A program made the position numbers and the translations under genes. From Alphaproteobacteria bacterium (GTDB taxonomy: Bacteria; Pseudomonadota; Alphaproteobacteria; Micavibrionales; Micavibrionaceae), in the NCBI GenBank assembly GCA_003245575.1, contig QKCR01000160.1, forward strand, positions 21,677 to 85,676: DNA of 64,000 nucleotides. The letters run 5' to 3'. The notes under the pieces were generated by a model that saw only the letters and a program-made list of their open reading frames with translations, was not told the DNA's origin and did no database searches. Numbering within the stretch: position 1 is the first letter of the stretch; every line of letters starts with the position of its first letter. This document shows, piece by piece, positions 1-8,845 of the stretch.

Positions 1-2
1 TA

Positions 3-640
3 ATCTTAAAGAATGCGTCGATTGCGGTCACAGGAATTTGGCAGGCGGATGATGACGGGGTGATAAATCCTGCGACTATTCAATTGGTTCCCGGGGCAAT
101 TATTCCAAAGGCTGTTGGGTCTAAGGGGCTAACGCCTCTAGAGATGCCATCGCGTTTTGATGTGTCCCAATTGGTTCTGGAAGATTTGCGTGCACGCATC
201 CGTCATGCGTTGTTGGTTGACCGTCTGCCTGCTGTGGGGGGAGGAAAGATGACCGCAACCGAGATCACTGAGCGGACTGGTCAGATTGCCTTGTTGCTTG
301 GCGCGACGTTTGGTCGATTACAGGTCGAATTATTGAACCCGTTGTTACAGCGCGCGTATCAGATATTGCGGGATCGCGGATCAGTTCCCGATTTGCCGTT
401 AGACGGGCGTACATTGGCAATTGAATATCGCTCACCATTGGCGCGTGCGCAATCCATATCCAGACACTTATCGGATGGCTCGGCATGGCACAATCTTTAG
501 GGAAAGATGCATCTGCTCGCGTGAACGGGAATGCGGTTCTTGACTATTTTGCACGGACTTTGGGAGTTCCTGCCGTGTTCTTAAATCAATCATTACCACT
601 TAATCAGATATCTCAAGAAGGAGAGACAAAACATGACTGA
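3..640 (+). CDS. T7-like portal (head-tail connector), C-terminal part, frameshifted
   Basis: The reading frame is open from base 3, so the gene is cut by the window edge; the GTG at 60 is internal. It resembles the C-terminal half of T7-like portals, which form the dodecameric ring for DNA entry. The frame stops at 498-500. A second frame (codons beginning at 455, 458 and so on) continues the same domain with IQTLIGWLGMAQ, then LDYFARTLGVP, typical of portal C-termini, and ends at 638-640. That end overlaps the scaffold ATG (633) in an ATGACTGA arrangement. I infer a one-base loss near 453-458. Family assignment is firm; whether the indel is biological or a sequencing error is not known. Confidence 0.8.
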
Positions 641-1367
641 GACATATTTGGATGCAAAAATTGAAGATCAAACTGCTCTTGTAGAAGGTCTGCCGGAAGG
701 TGTTCCTGTCAAATTCTGGGATGCCGAGAAAAAAGAGATCAAGGTTGATGCTTTGATGAAATCGTATAAGGAGTTGGAGAAAAAACTTTCCCGTATGATG
801 CCTATTCCTGAAAGCGATGCGGATAGGGTGCGTCTTCATAAGATGTTGGGTTGTCCTGATACGCCTGAGGGATATGAAGTGACGCTGAGCAATGAGTTTT
901 TGGATGTTGATCCTGAGCTGAATGCGCGCCTCCATGGGAAAGGGTTTACGAGCGCGCAGGTGCAGGAAGTTTATGATCTGGCTGGTGAGAGATTGGTGCC
1001 GTTAATTTTGGAAATGGCAGCTGAGTTTCAAGCAGAGCGCGAGATTGAGCGTTTGGTCGAGGCTTTTGGCGGTGTGACCAAGTGGCAGGAAATTTCCCGT
1101 CAGTTACAAGAATATGGGCGCAAGGTTTTGCCTGCTCCTGCTTTAGAAGGAATGGCGTGCTCTTATGACGGGGTGATGGCGCTTTACCGCATGATGCAAA
1201 AGGACGGCAAGATCCCATCGGCTCGTGCAGATGGAGAAGTGGGGGATGTGTCAGATGAGAAGTCATTGCGCAAGATGATGCAAGATCCACGTTACTGGCG
1301 TGATCGTAATCCGGCCTTTATTGCGAAGGTCAGTGCCGGATTTGAAAAGCTTTACAGTGGGCGATAA
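633..1367 (+). CDS. phage capsid assembly scaffolding protein
   Basis: A 244-residue acidic, helical protein placed between portal and capsid, as scaffolds are in T7-like phages. The C-terminus carries the pattern DPRYWRDRNPAFIAKVSAGF, seen in scaffolds of alphaproteobacterial podovirus-like prophages. The N-terminal part has a long charged helical stretch around residues 35-60. The start overlaps the restored portal end by 8 bases, and a Shine-Dalgarno GGAG lies just upstream (about 619-622). It would act in the cytoplasm to shape the procapsid and leave before packaging. Assignment rests on position and C-terminal pattern. Confidence 0.75.
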   Translation: MTETYLDAKIEDQTALVEGLPEGVPVKFWDAEKKEIKVDALMKSYKELEKKLSRMMPIPESDADRVRLHKMLGCPDTPEGYEVTLSNEFLDVDPELNARLHGKGFTSAQVQEVYDLAGERLVPLILEMAAEFQAEREIERLVEAFGGVTKWQEISRQLQEYGRKVLPAPALEGMACSYDGVMALYRMMQKDGKIPSARADGEVGDVSDEKSLRKMMQDPRYWRDRNPAFIAKVSAGFEKLYSGR

Positions 1368-1368
1368 A

Positions 1369-1767
1369 TTACGCTTGTGAGCCTGCGAATTCGCGCGCGT
1401 TAAAGTCGTCGATCACATTTTGGAATGTTTTGCGAATGTCTTGTGTGAGCGGCTCGAATTGTAGGGAGTAGCTCTCGGACATTTTGCGGACAACAGTTGC
1501 CGTGTGCTTGATTTGAATCAGGCTTTCACGCAAATGGAATTTCATTTCGACTTCCATCTGGTCGCCAAGTGCGATCGGGCGTGGGTCGCCGAATACTTTG
1601 ACGCCACCTGGACTCCAGTCAAGGATCGGATGGGCTTTGCCGTTGATGAACCCGATACATTGGTCGCATGTACGACGCGGATGTGAGCGGCGAGACGAAA
1701 ATCCATCGCCGCCATCGGAAGAATATGATTTTTTAAAACTGAGTGCTGACATAATGGTTTGCAGCAT
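1369..1767 (-). CDS. PilZ-domain c-di-GMP binding protein (phage cargo gene)
   Basis: A 132-residue protein with one PilZ domain. Both c-di-GMP signature motifs are intact: RxxxR as RSHPR near residue 28, and DxSxxG as DWSPGG near residue 50. PilZ proteins bind c-di-GMP and alter motility, adhesion or polysaccharide export. I start at the ATG at 1765-1767 because GAGGT lies just upstream; the longer open frame to 2043 has no signal. The gene is reverse-oriented inside the phage head module, its stop one base from the scaffold stop, and has its own promoter (1880-1908). The domain call is strong; a role in phage-host interaction is inference. Confidence 0.85.
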   Translation of the reverse strand: MLQTIMSALSFKKSYSSDGGDGFSSRRSHPRRTCDQCIGFINGKAHPILDWSPGGVKVFGDPRPIALGDQMEVEMKFHLRESLIQIKHTATVVRKMSESYSLQFEPLTQDIRKTFQNVIDDFNAREFAGSQA

Positions 1768-1879
1768 ACTTATGACCTCGTGTTCGTCCAGTGTAAATTT
1801 ACATTCATAAACAAGTACCGAACACCGAAATTTTTGCGTCACGTATTGGTTGCACTTTACGTAACGACCGACCGCTAAT

Positions 1880-1908
1880 AATATAGGGTGTTTATTATAA
1901 ATAATCAA
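1880..1908 (-). promoter_or_regulatory. putative promoter of the PilZ gene
   Basis: On the reverse strand TTGATT (1903-1908) is followed after 17 bases by TATATT (1880-1885), a fair sigma70-type promoter about 110 bases upstream of the PilZ start. The rest of 1768-2072 shows no other gene; only the capsid ribosome binding site (AAGGAG, about 2060) stands out. Confidence 0.5.
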
Positions 1909-2072
1909 GTTTTTCGTGAGGCCAGAATGTCGCAATTTTAGCCTGACGACGCGGATAACAGGCCGTTCGCTTTGCCCGCAATTTTCCTGCTTTTGGATGC
2001 GCCGTTTGTACGATAACCACCAAAAGTCCCCATTATTTAACATAATATTACAATTCTCAAAAGGAGAAGTCT

Positions 2073-2903
2073 ATGAGCACTGAACTTCCTCAGGCGTTCG
2101 TGAAGCAATTCGAGCGCGAAGTCCACGAAGCCTACCAACGACAAGGGTCAAAACTGCGTGGTGCAGTCCGTGTCATTAATAACGTTAAAGGGTCGTCTGT
2201 TGTCTTCCAGAAAGTCGGAAAAGGCACTGCATCCACCAAATCTACTCACGGGATGGTGCCTGTGATGAATCTTTCCCATAGTTCTATCGAGTGTGCGCTC
2301 GAGGATTATTATGCCGGTGATTGGGTTGATAAGCTGGACGAACTTAAAATTAATCATGATGAGCGTCATGTTATTGCCAATGCCGGTGCCTATGCGCTGG
2401 GACGTAAAACAGATGATCTGATTATTACTGCCCTGTCCGGTGGGAGCTCATTAAGCGTCTCCGATGACAATATCGGTTTGACTCGTGATAAAGTCCTTGA
2501 GGCCTTCGAGTTGCTTGGTGAAAATGACATTCCCGATGATGGTGGTCGTTTTGCCGTCATCGGTTGGAAGCAATGGTCTGAGCTTTTGAAAATTCAGGAA
2601 TTTGCATCTAGTGAATTTGTCGGCCCTGATGAGCTGCCGTACAAAGGAACTCAAGCCAAAAAATGGCTCGGGACAACCTGGATTCCGCATTCAGGATTGC
2701 CGATTGATGGGAATGATATTCGCTCCTGCTTCTGGTTCCACAGAACAGCAATCGGCCATGCATCCGGTTCTGATGTTCAGACTGATATTTCATGGCATGG
2801 AGATCGCGCTGCGCACTTCGTCAATAATATGATGTCCCAAGGAGCCGCTTTGATTGATGAGAGCGGAGTGGTCACTATCAATTGTGATGAGACCCCTGAC
2901 TAG
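2073..2903 (+). CDS. phage major capsid protein
   Basis: A 276-residue protein of the phage capsid family found in T7-like alphaproteobacterial prophages. The N-terminal region (FVKQFEREVHEAYQRQGSKLRG) and the central block around residues 85-115 (DWVDKLDELKINHDERHVIA, then GAYALGRKTDDLII) are typical. It forms the icosahedral shell. The start follows a strong AAGGAG at about 2060. It lies after the scaffold gene as expected, with the reverse PilZ gene in between. A palindromic repeat follows its stop. Confidence 0.85.
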   Translation: MSTELPQAFVKQFEREVHEAYQRQGSKLRGAVRVINNVKGSSVVFQKVGKGTASTKSTHGMVPVMNLSHSSIECALEDYYAGDWVDKLDELKINHDERHVIANAGAYALGRKTDDLIITALSGGSSLSVSDDNIGLTRDKVLEAFELLGENDIPDDGGRFAVIGWKQWSELLKIQEFASSEFVGPDELPYKGTQAKKWLGTTWIPHSGLPIDGNDIRSCFWFHRTAIGHASGSDVQTDISWHGDRAAHFVNNMMSQGAALIDESGVVTINCDETPD

Positions 2904-2917
2904 ACTAATTCTTTGAT

Positions 2918-3028
2918 CTTTGGACTGCAAAACCGATGATTCTGCGCTTCCGGTGCTCACGTACTTTTATGTACGCTGCGCTCCGGTTCTCGGATCATCG
3001 GCTTTTCGTCTCAAATCTCTTCGAATTT
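2918..3028. repeat. dispersed palindromic repeat, copy A
   Basis: Core: GCGCTTCCGGTGCTCACGTAC (2944-2964), short loop, then GTACGCTGCGCTCCGGTTCT (2971-2990). The core is flanked by self-complementary outer arms (AAAACCGATGAT left, ATCATCGGCTTTT right). The whole can fold into one long imperfect hairpin. Related copies lie at 12869, 49863 and 58012. Confidence 0.8.
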
Positions 3029-3069
3029 ATATCCCTTTTTCATTTTTATATTTTTATAGGAGTTCCTAG

Positions 3070-3312
3070 ATGGCTTTCGAAAGCAAAGACCTGAGTGTGT
3101 TGGCCTATGCCAATAATTTTACGCTCTGGCATTACACCACCACTGATTCAAGCGTCACTGGGGCAGGATATTTCAATTCTGCTGCAACCATGTTGCGCGT
3201 CAATGATCTGATTATTGTCAATATCGATACAGACGGCACACCATCCACGGTGTTTTATATTGTGACAGTGAACACAGGTTCTGTTGTCACTGTGGCAGCC
3301 TTTACTGCCTGA
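3070..3312 (+). CDS. small phage structural protein, function unknown
   Basis: An 80-residue protein starting MAFESKDLSVLAYANNFTLW, preceded by AGGAG at 3059. Beta-rich and without a recognisable enzymatic motif. Small proteins with this N-terminus occur between capsid and tail tube genes in related prophages, so a head-decoration or head-completion role is possible but unproven. A strong stem-loop follows at 3361. Confidence 0.6.
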   Translation: MAFESKDLSVLAYANNFTLWHYTTTDSSVTGAGYFNSAATMLRVNDLIIVNIDTDGTPSTVFYIVTVNTGSVVTVAAFTA

Positions 3313-3360
3313 TTTCCTGCCTTTGGTCAGGCCGCATGCCACCTGATCTGTATCGTCTCT

Positions 3361-3398
3361 GATGACCGGAGGATTTCCCCTCCGGTCATCTTCCCTTT
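3361..3398 (+). terminator. stem-loop terminator after the head genes
   Basis: Twelve-base perfect stem, GATGACCGGAGG (3361-3372) with CCTCCGGTCATC (3379-3390), six-base loop, followed by a T-rich tract. Likely a rho-independent or attenuating terminator between head and tail genes. Confidence 0.7.
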
Positions 3399-3420
3399 AA
3401 ATTTTCTTTTATGAGGTTTT

Positions 3421-3993
3421 ATGATGGCTTTGACCGATACGGGGCTTTGTTCCCGCGCGCTGGTCCGATTGGGTGTGCACCCGATCACGTCTTTTTCTGA
3501 CGGAACTGCTGCGTCCGAAATTGCAGGTTTGATTTATGAACCTGCACGGGATGCCGTATTGTCGTCTTATGCTTGGAGTTTTGCGACGGGACAAGTTGCT
3601 TTGACTCAATTGGGGAGTGGCCCAAATGCCGATTATGCCTATGCCTATCAATTGCCGAATGATTTCTTGCGGGCGATTTCTGCGGGTACGGGAACACGCG
3701 GGCGCGGTATTGCTTATCGTATAGTCGGAGACCAGCTTCATACGAATGCGGATCAGGTTATGCTGACCTATATTTACCGCCCTGCTGAGGAAACTTTTCC
3801 GCCGTTCTTTGATATGGTTTTGATTGCGCGGTTGGCATCGGAGTTTTGTTTACCCTTAACCGAAAATGTGTCGCGTGCCGAAATGTTAGCGCGTTTGGCC
3901 GAGAGCGAATTTCAGCGCGCGCGGCAATTGGATGCACAGCAGGATACGCCCAACAGGCTTGAAAGCTTTGCGTTGATTGATGCACGGGAGTAG
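3421..3993 (+). CDS. tail tubular protein A-like (T7 gp11 type)
   Basis: A 190-residue protein of the tail tubular protein A family, the adaptor that joins the portal to the tail nozzle. Typical features are the N-terminal LTDTGLCSRALVRLGVHPI, the YEPARDAVLSSYAWSFA block near residue 40, and YQLPNDFLRAI near residue 80. GAGG precedes the ATG pair at 3421 and 3424; the second spaces better. The next gene starts 3 bases after the stop, so the two tail genes are translationally linked. Confidence 0.8.
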   Translation: MMALTDTGLCSRALVRLGVHPITSFSDGTAASEIAGLIYEPARDAVLSSYAWSFATGQVALTQLGSGPNADYAYAYQLPNDFLRAISAGTGTRGRGIAYRIVGDQLHTNADQVMLTYIYRPAEETFPPFFDMVLIARLASEFCLPLTENVSRAEMLARLAESEFQRARQLDAQQDTPNRLESFALIDARE

Positions 3994-3996
3994 GAC

Positions 3997-5898
3997 ATGG
4001 CACGGACAACACAAATTAAAACAACATTTACGGCCGGAGAAGTGTCTTCTGATCTTTTGGGGCGCGGAGATTTGCGTGCCTATGAGAATGGGGCTTTGAA
4101 ACTCAGAAATGTTTTTATTCAACCGACAGGCGGGGTAAAGCGCCGCTCGGGATTGCGTTACCTCGATCAGGTTGCCGGTATGGGGCGATTGATTGCGTTT
4201 GAATTTAATACTGAACAGACTTATTTGTTGGTGGTGACGGATCTGCAAACTGCGATCTATGCTGACGGGGTCTTGCAGACAACACTGTCGACCCCATGGG
4301 AAGAAGCGGATATTGCAAATCTTGCCTGGACTCAAAGTGCGGATACGTTGTTGTTGGTGCATCCTGATTATTCCCCGAAGAAGATTACACGCTCTGGGCT
4401 TGGTGTTTGGAGTGTTGTTGATTGGGAATTTTATGAAACGGATTTGGGTCGCAAAACTCAGCCGATGTATAAATTTGCGGAAGCTGTGGTTACGATTACA
4501 CCCAGTGCTACGACGGGGTCTATCAGTTTGACGGCATCTGCGGCTGTCTTCGAGACAGGGCATGAGAATACACGTCTTCGGGTGGGGGACAGGGAAGTCC
4601 TTATTACGCTTGTCAATTCGCCGACTGTGGTGACGGCAACGGTGATTGAGACTTTGGTGTCTGCGTCCCCAACAGTGGATTGGGAAGAGCAGGCTTTTTC
4701 AGTCGTGCGCGGGTATCCGCATACGGTGGCTTTCCATCAGGATCGTTTGGTGATCGGTGGGTCGAGGGATTTGCCGAACAGGTTGTGGTTTTCGCAGTCG
4801 GGTGATCTCTTTAATTTCGATTTGGGAACGGGGCTTGATGCAGAGGCGATTGAGTTCGGAATTTTCTCGGATCAGGTGAATGCTATTCGCGGGATATTTT
4901 CAGGTCGTCATTTGCAGGTTTTTACCAGCGGGGCGGAATGGATGGTGACGGGTGATCCGCTGACGCCTTCGACAGTGCAGATCAAACGCCAGACGCGCGT
5001 CGGGTCGATGGTGTCGCGTTATATTGCGCCGCTTGATGTTGATGGCGCGACTTTATTTGTTGCGCGTAATGGGCAAGAGCTTAGAGAGTTTGTGTATACG
5101 GATGTTGAGGCTGCGTATCAGTCCACGGATTTGGCGCTTCTTTCCAAGCATATCATCACGACGCCTGTCGATCAGGATTTTGATCAACGGCGCAGATTGT
5201 TGTTTCTGGTGCGTGAGGACGGCAAGTTTGCCACATTGACTGTTTATCGTGCGGAGGCTGTGGCGGCGTGGACGCTTCATGAGACGCAAGGGGCGGTTAA
5301 GTCTGTTTCGGTTGCGGGGGATGATGTTTATTTTCTGATTGATCGCGGTGGAGCGTATTATATCGAAGTGATTGATGATGCGCTGTCTCTTGATTCTGCT
5401 CTGACGGGGGAAGCTATAACGCCTACAGAGACATGGAGTGGGTTGAGTCATTTGAATGGTCGAGCAGTATCTGTTGTGGCGAATGGGCGCGTACAAGATG
5501 ATGCGGCTGTTTCTGCGGGAGAGATTATTCTGGTTCAGGCGTTTTCTGATGTTCAGGTCGGACTGTCTTATACGCATATCATTGAGCCTTTACCGCCCGC
5601 CAATGTGTCCGGTGTCGGGTCTGCGCGGGCTGTGAGGCTTACCGAGCTTGTATTTCGTTTGAGTGCAACTTCTGCTTTACAGGTGGATGTGGGGCGAGGG
5701 TTGCAGGACGTGTCGTTGCGCCAATTGGGAGAGGACGAGATATTAGATGCGCCTTTGCCTGCAGTGTCAGGGGATATTCGCGTTGGGGCGTTCGGATGGG
5801 TTTATGATCTGGCACAGCCTTTATGGCGCGTAGAACAATCTCTGCCGCTGCCCTTTGCTTTGTTGTCCGTTCAGACAGACATTGTTGCCAATTCGTGA
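3997..5898 (+). CDS. tail tubular protein B / tail nozzle protein (T7 gp12 type)
   Basis: A 633-residue protein that follows tube protein A directly. The N-terminal block ARTTQIKTTFTAGEVSSDLL, then FIQPTGGVKRRSGLRYL, is diagnostic of podoviral nozzle proteins. The rest is beta-rich with repeated blade-like stretches, as expected for the hexameric tail tube. It forms the end of the short tail through which DNA is ejected. Confidence 0.8.
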   Translation: MARTTQIKTTFTAGEVSSDLLGRGDLRAYENGALKLRNVFIQPTGGVKRRSGLRYLDQVAGMGRLIAFEFNTEQTYLLVVTDLQTAIYADGVLQTTLSTPWEEADIANLAWTQSADTLLLVHPDYSPKKITRSGLGVWSVVDWEFYETDLGRKTQPMYKFAEAVVTITPSATTGSISLTASAAVFETGHENTRLRVGDREVLITLVNSPTVVTATVIETLVSASPTVDWEEQAFSVVRGYPHTVAFHQDRLVIGGSRDLPNRLWFSQSGDLFNFDLGTGLDAEAIEFGIFSDQVNAIRGIFSGRHLQVFTSGAEWMVTGDPLTPSTVQIKRQTRVGSMVSRYIAPLDVDGATLFVARNGQELREFVYTDVEAAYQSTDLALLSKHIITTPVDQDFDQRRRLLFLVREDGKFATLTVYRAEAVAAWTLHETQGAVKSVSVAGDDVYFLIDRGGAYYIEVIDDALSLDSALTGEAITPTETWSGLSHLNGRAVSVVANGRVQDDAAVSAGEIILVQAFSDVQVGLSYTHIIEPLPPANVSGVGSARAVRLTELVFRLSATSALQVDVGRGLQDVSLRQLGEDEILDAPLPAVSGDIRVGAFGWVYDLAQPLWRVEQSLPLPFALLSVQTDIVANS

Positions 5899-5919
5899 TT
5901 TTTTAAAAAGGAGAGAGAG

Positions 5920-6384
5920 ATGGGGAGTTTTGCCTCGGCGTTGACACCGATCATGCAGATCGGGTCAGCGATAAGTAGTGTTGCGAGTTTTTCAAAACCG
6001 TATGTTGCTCAAAGCCAATCAAATGCGCAGGCTGATCTGGAGTTACAGCAGTTGGAACAGCGCACGGCGCAACAAAAGAAACAAAATTTATTGGAGTATC
6101 AGCAAGCAGAAACTGCGCGGCGATCCAAATTGCAGAAACTATTATCGACACAGCGTGCAGAGTTTGGCGGCAGCGGAGTTGGAAGTGGAACCGGATCAGG
6201 TGAGGCTGTTTTAACAGGATTAACAGCAGATTCCGATGTCGAGCGGCAGTTTAATACAAAAGAGTATCAATTAGATAATCAAGCATTGGATTTACGCGTC
6301 GCGCAGCAACGCCAGTTGAATTTGCTGCAAAAGCAGCAGCTCAAGAACAAGACGTTGCTGAATTCTTTGACTGATATTTTCTAA
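5920..6384 (+). CDS. putative internal virion / ejection protein
   Basis: A 154-residue protein with a short hydrophobic N-terminal part, a Gln/Arg-rich coiled-coil segment (residues about 33-75), a Gly/Ser hinge (about 84-100) and a second helical Gln-rich segment. Start follows GGAGAGAGAG. Its place after the nozzle and before the tailspike matches the small internal virion proteins of T7-like phages. No large gp15 or gp16 equivalent is present in this part, which is unusual if it is a complete T7-like module. Confidence 0.55.
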   Translation: MGSFASALTPIMQIGSAISSVASFSKPYVAQSQSNAQADLELQQLEQRTAQQKKQNLLEYQQAETARRSKLQKLLSTQRAEFGGSGVGSGTGSGEAVLTGLTADSDVERQFNTKEYQLDNQALDLRVAQQRQLNLLQKQQLKNKTLLNSLTDIF

Positions 6385-6407
6385 TTCAGTTTATTCGAGG
6401 AGAAGTT

Positions 6408-8432
6408 ATGACCGAGCATATTAAAATGCCCGATGTGGTGCCTGTTGTTCGTTATCTGGCGAACGGCGTACAGACCAGTTTCGAGTTTCCGTTTCCTATA
6501 TTTGCCAGTGAGGATTTGCGCGTTTCGTTTGACGGCGCGCTCCAGATCTCAGGGTTTATGATTAACGGGGCAGGCGCGAGTTCCGGCGGGAATGTGATAT
6601 TTGATGTTGCGCCGTTAAACGGAATTGTTGTCACTCTGGAACGGCGTATGGCGTTTGAACGTTTGACAGACTTTATTGAAGGCGGGGATTTTGCGGCGTC
6701 TGCGATTAATTCCGAGCTGGATTATCTGGTGGCAGGATTGCAGCAAGTGGCACGTGACCAGATTCCGATGCTTAAATTCAATGACGGGGAAGAGCCGTCA
6801 GTCACTTCTCTTCCTGCGCGGAATGTGCGTGCGGGAAAGGCCCTCGGATTTGACGCAAGCGGCGACCCTGTGGCTCTGTCTTTGGACGGGGCGATGGCTT
6901 CCCCTGATTTTACAGCCGTCGGGAGCGGGGCCGTGACGCGTACCAGCACAGATAAGCTCAAGGATGTCGTTTCTGTTAAAGACTTCGGGGCGGTAGGTGA
7001 TGGTTTAACCGATGATACGCTGGCTTTCCAACAGGCTCTGGCGGCCCATGCGGCGGTGTTTGTCCCCACAGGTGTTTATATTGTCAGTGGGACGATTGCC
7101 TTGGGACAAGGACAGAGTTTGATTGGGGTGGGGGATTCTTCCGAAATTCAAATGGCGTCCACTTCTCTTCCCTTAATACAGTTTACAGGGAGTTATGCTT
7201 TACTCAAAAATTTGAAGCTCTTTGGCGGAGGGGTCGGGATCAAGTTTTTGGGTATTGGTGGGCCGTGTGTTCAGAATGCCGTGGTTGATGTATCGACTTG
7301 GCAGGCGCAAACGGGGATTTTGCTTGATGGCGGGAGTGACGGGTTAAAGCCGACTTACTGGAATAATTTTACGCGCGTTTTGGTGGCGCAGCCTTTTGTA
7401 AACGGGATTCATATGATGCGCTCAGGTGCGGGGGATACGCCCAATGCGAACCGCTTTGTGCAGTGTCGCGTCTATTCTCTGGGGGCGGCGACATCAGGCG
7501 CAGGCGTTTATATCGAAGAAGGATCGTTTAATAACAGCTTTACCGATTTGGAAGTGAATGTAAACGGTATGAGCGCACAGGCCTGTGTGCGGTGTGGATA
7601 TGGGTCGAACAAGACTTTGTTTGTTAATCTCTATACCGAGTCGAGTAATTCTGTTCCCAATGTGAAGTTAGATGCAGGGTCGATTGAGACTGCGATTTAT
7701 AATTTGCTTTCGGCCAGTGACGGGGCCGCAATTTGGGATTTGTCGGGCGGCGAATATACGGCGTTTAATGCAGGGTATCCGCACAAAAACCGTATGCAGC
7801 GCTCGATTTGTACAGATATGACAGCAACGATGATGCGTTATGATACCGAATATATTGATGCGAGTGGGTCAGTGACACTTGATCTCTCGCATTCCGTGCA
7901 TTTGGTATCGTCTTATGGAGGTGCTTTGATTGTGGAGCTTCCGAACGCTGCTGAGGCGGTCGGATGTATGATGGTCGTCAAAAAGATTGATAGTTCCAAG
8001 AATATTATCACCGTGACAGAGGATGCAGGCTCAGGGCCTGATAACAGGTCTTATTATCTAGGGGGCGAGAATGATTTTGTTGCCATGATGTCCAACGGAG
8101 CCGAGTGGTTTGTGATGTCATCGAACCGTGCGCCGGGGAATACGCGTTTTTATGACGGGAGCGGGACATATGATATTGATATGGCAGTGGATGTCTATTT
8201 GCTCTCAAGTTTCGGAGGAGCACTGACTGCGCGGCTTCCACCTGCTAATGCGCCCGAAGCTGTGGGGCGGCAAATCACGATCAAGAAAACAGATGTGTCG
8301 TCTAATGTCGTAACTGTTTCAGAATTCGGGGGTGCAGGTCCTGACGGATATAGTCAACCGCTCGCGTCGCAGTACAAATCGATTACGGTCGTGTCGGATG
8401 GCGGGCAGTGGTACATCCTATCAAAATTCTAG
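6408..8432 (+). CDS. tailspike with pectate-lyase-type beta-helix domain
   Basis: A 674-residue host-recognition protein. Residues 1-130 resemble the virion-attachment domain of T7-like tail fibres (RYLANGVQTSFEFPFPIF; DYLVAGLQQVARDQ). From about residue 186 a pectate-lyase-superfamily start appears (VSVKDFGAVGDGLTDDTLAF), leading into a right-handed beta-helix typical of capsule or LPS depolymerases. The last about 190 residues hold two tandem copies of a 90-residue beta domain sharing LSSFGGAL, KK-D-SSN-VTV, AGPD and WYIL/WFVM patterns. It probably binds and cuts surface polysaccharide; the substrate cannot be read from the sequence. Confidence 0.8.
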   Translation: MTEHIKMPDVVPVVRYLANGVQTSFEFPFPIFASEDLRVSFDGALQISGFMINGAGASSGGNVIFDVAPLNGIVVTLERRMAFERLTDFIEGGDFAASAINSELDYLVAGLQQVARDQIPMLKFNDGEEPSVTSLPARNVRAGKALGFDASGDPVALSLDGAMASPDFTAVGSGAVTRTSTDKLKDVVSVKDFGAVGDGLTDDTLAFQQALAAHAAVFVPTGVYIVSGTIALGQGQSLIGVGDSSEIQMASTSLPLIQFTGSYALLKNLKLFGGGVGIKFLGIGGPCVQNAVVDVSTWQAQTGILLDGGSDGLKPTYWNNFTRVLVAQPFVNGIHMMRSGAGDTPNANRFVQCRVYSLGAATSGAGVYIEEGSFNNSFTDLEVNVNGMSAQACVRCGYGSNKTLFVNLYTESSNSVPNVKLDAGSIETAIYNLLSASDGAAIWDLSGGEYTAFNAGYPHKNRMQRSICTDMTATMMRYDTEYIDASGSVTLDLSHSVHLVSSYGGALIVELPNAAEAVGCMMVVKKIDSSKNIITVTEDAGSGPDNRSYYLGGENDFVAMMSNGAEWFVMSSNRAPGNTRFYDGSGTYDIDMAVDVYLLSSFGGALTARLPPANAPEAVGRQITIKKTDVSSNVVTVSEFGGAGPDGYSQPLASQYKSITVVSDGGQWYILSKF

Positions 8433-8512
8433 CTGTTATTCTGGGCTTTTGGGCTGCAAATAATGCGAATGGGTTAGTAGCCTTTAGGCTGCACAAAAAG
8501 AGGGAGTTTTCT

Positions 8513-8806
8513 TTGGAAATAAAATTATTGGTAGATATTGTGCGCGATCAGGTTGCAGCATTCCTGCCTGATGCGTTGACCAAGACGTTGGCGTCTTATC
8601 ATGAGTACATGAAGGCGGATATTTCGGCCGAGAATTTTGCCGAGATGCATAAGAATGCCAAAGTTGCGATTTCTCATGTCGAGTTGCTTATCAAGCTTGC
8701 CAAATGGGTGGACGGAGCAACTCCTAAGGGGGATATGCCCCTGATTCCGGAGGAAATTCTTATGATGGCGGAAGAAGATATTGCCGCGTTTCGCGGAGAA
8801 GGATAA
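8513..8806 (+). CDS. small phage protein, function unknown
   Basis: The frame is open from 8408, overlapping the tailspike end, but GAGGGAG at 8500-8506 supports a TTG start at 8513 (97 residues, beginning MEIKLLVDIVRDQVAAFLP). It is helical and acidic with no signal peptide and no known motif. It lies just before the cargo metallopeptidase gene. Confidence 0.5.
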   Translation: MEIKLLVDIVRDQVAAFLPDALTKTLASYHEYMKADISAENFAEMHKNAKVAISHVELLIKLAKWVDGATPKGDMPLIPEEILMMAEEDIAAFRGEG

Positions 8807-8809
8807 ATA

Positions 8810-8841
8810 TTGACATAACTCCACATGTTTCTATATATAAT
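8810..8841 (+). promoter_or_regulatory. strong promoter of the metallopeptidase-like cargo gene
   Basis: TTGACA (8810-8815), 17 bases, TATATA (8833-8838, running into TATAAT at 8836-8841). It lies within 10 bases of the upstream gene's stop. Transcription would begin near 8845, so the ATG at 8846 could be read with almost no leader. Confidence 0.7.
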
Positions 8842-8845
8842 GCGG

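Noticed and set aside
440..470. Programmed -1 frameshift in the portal gene
   Set aside because: No X-XXY-YYZ slippery heptamer or following stem-loop is visible at the shift point; an indel is simpler.
1768..2043. N-terminal extension of the PilZ gene
   Set aside because: The extension has no domain, no ribosome site at its start, and contains the probable promoter.
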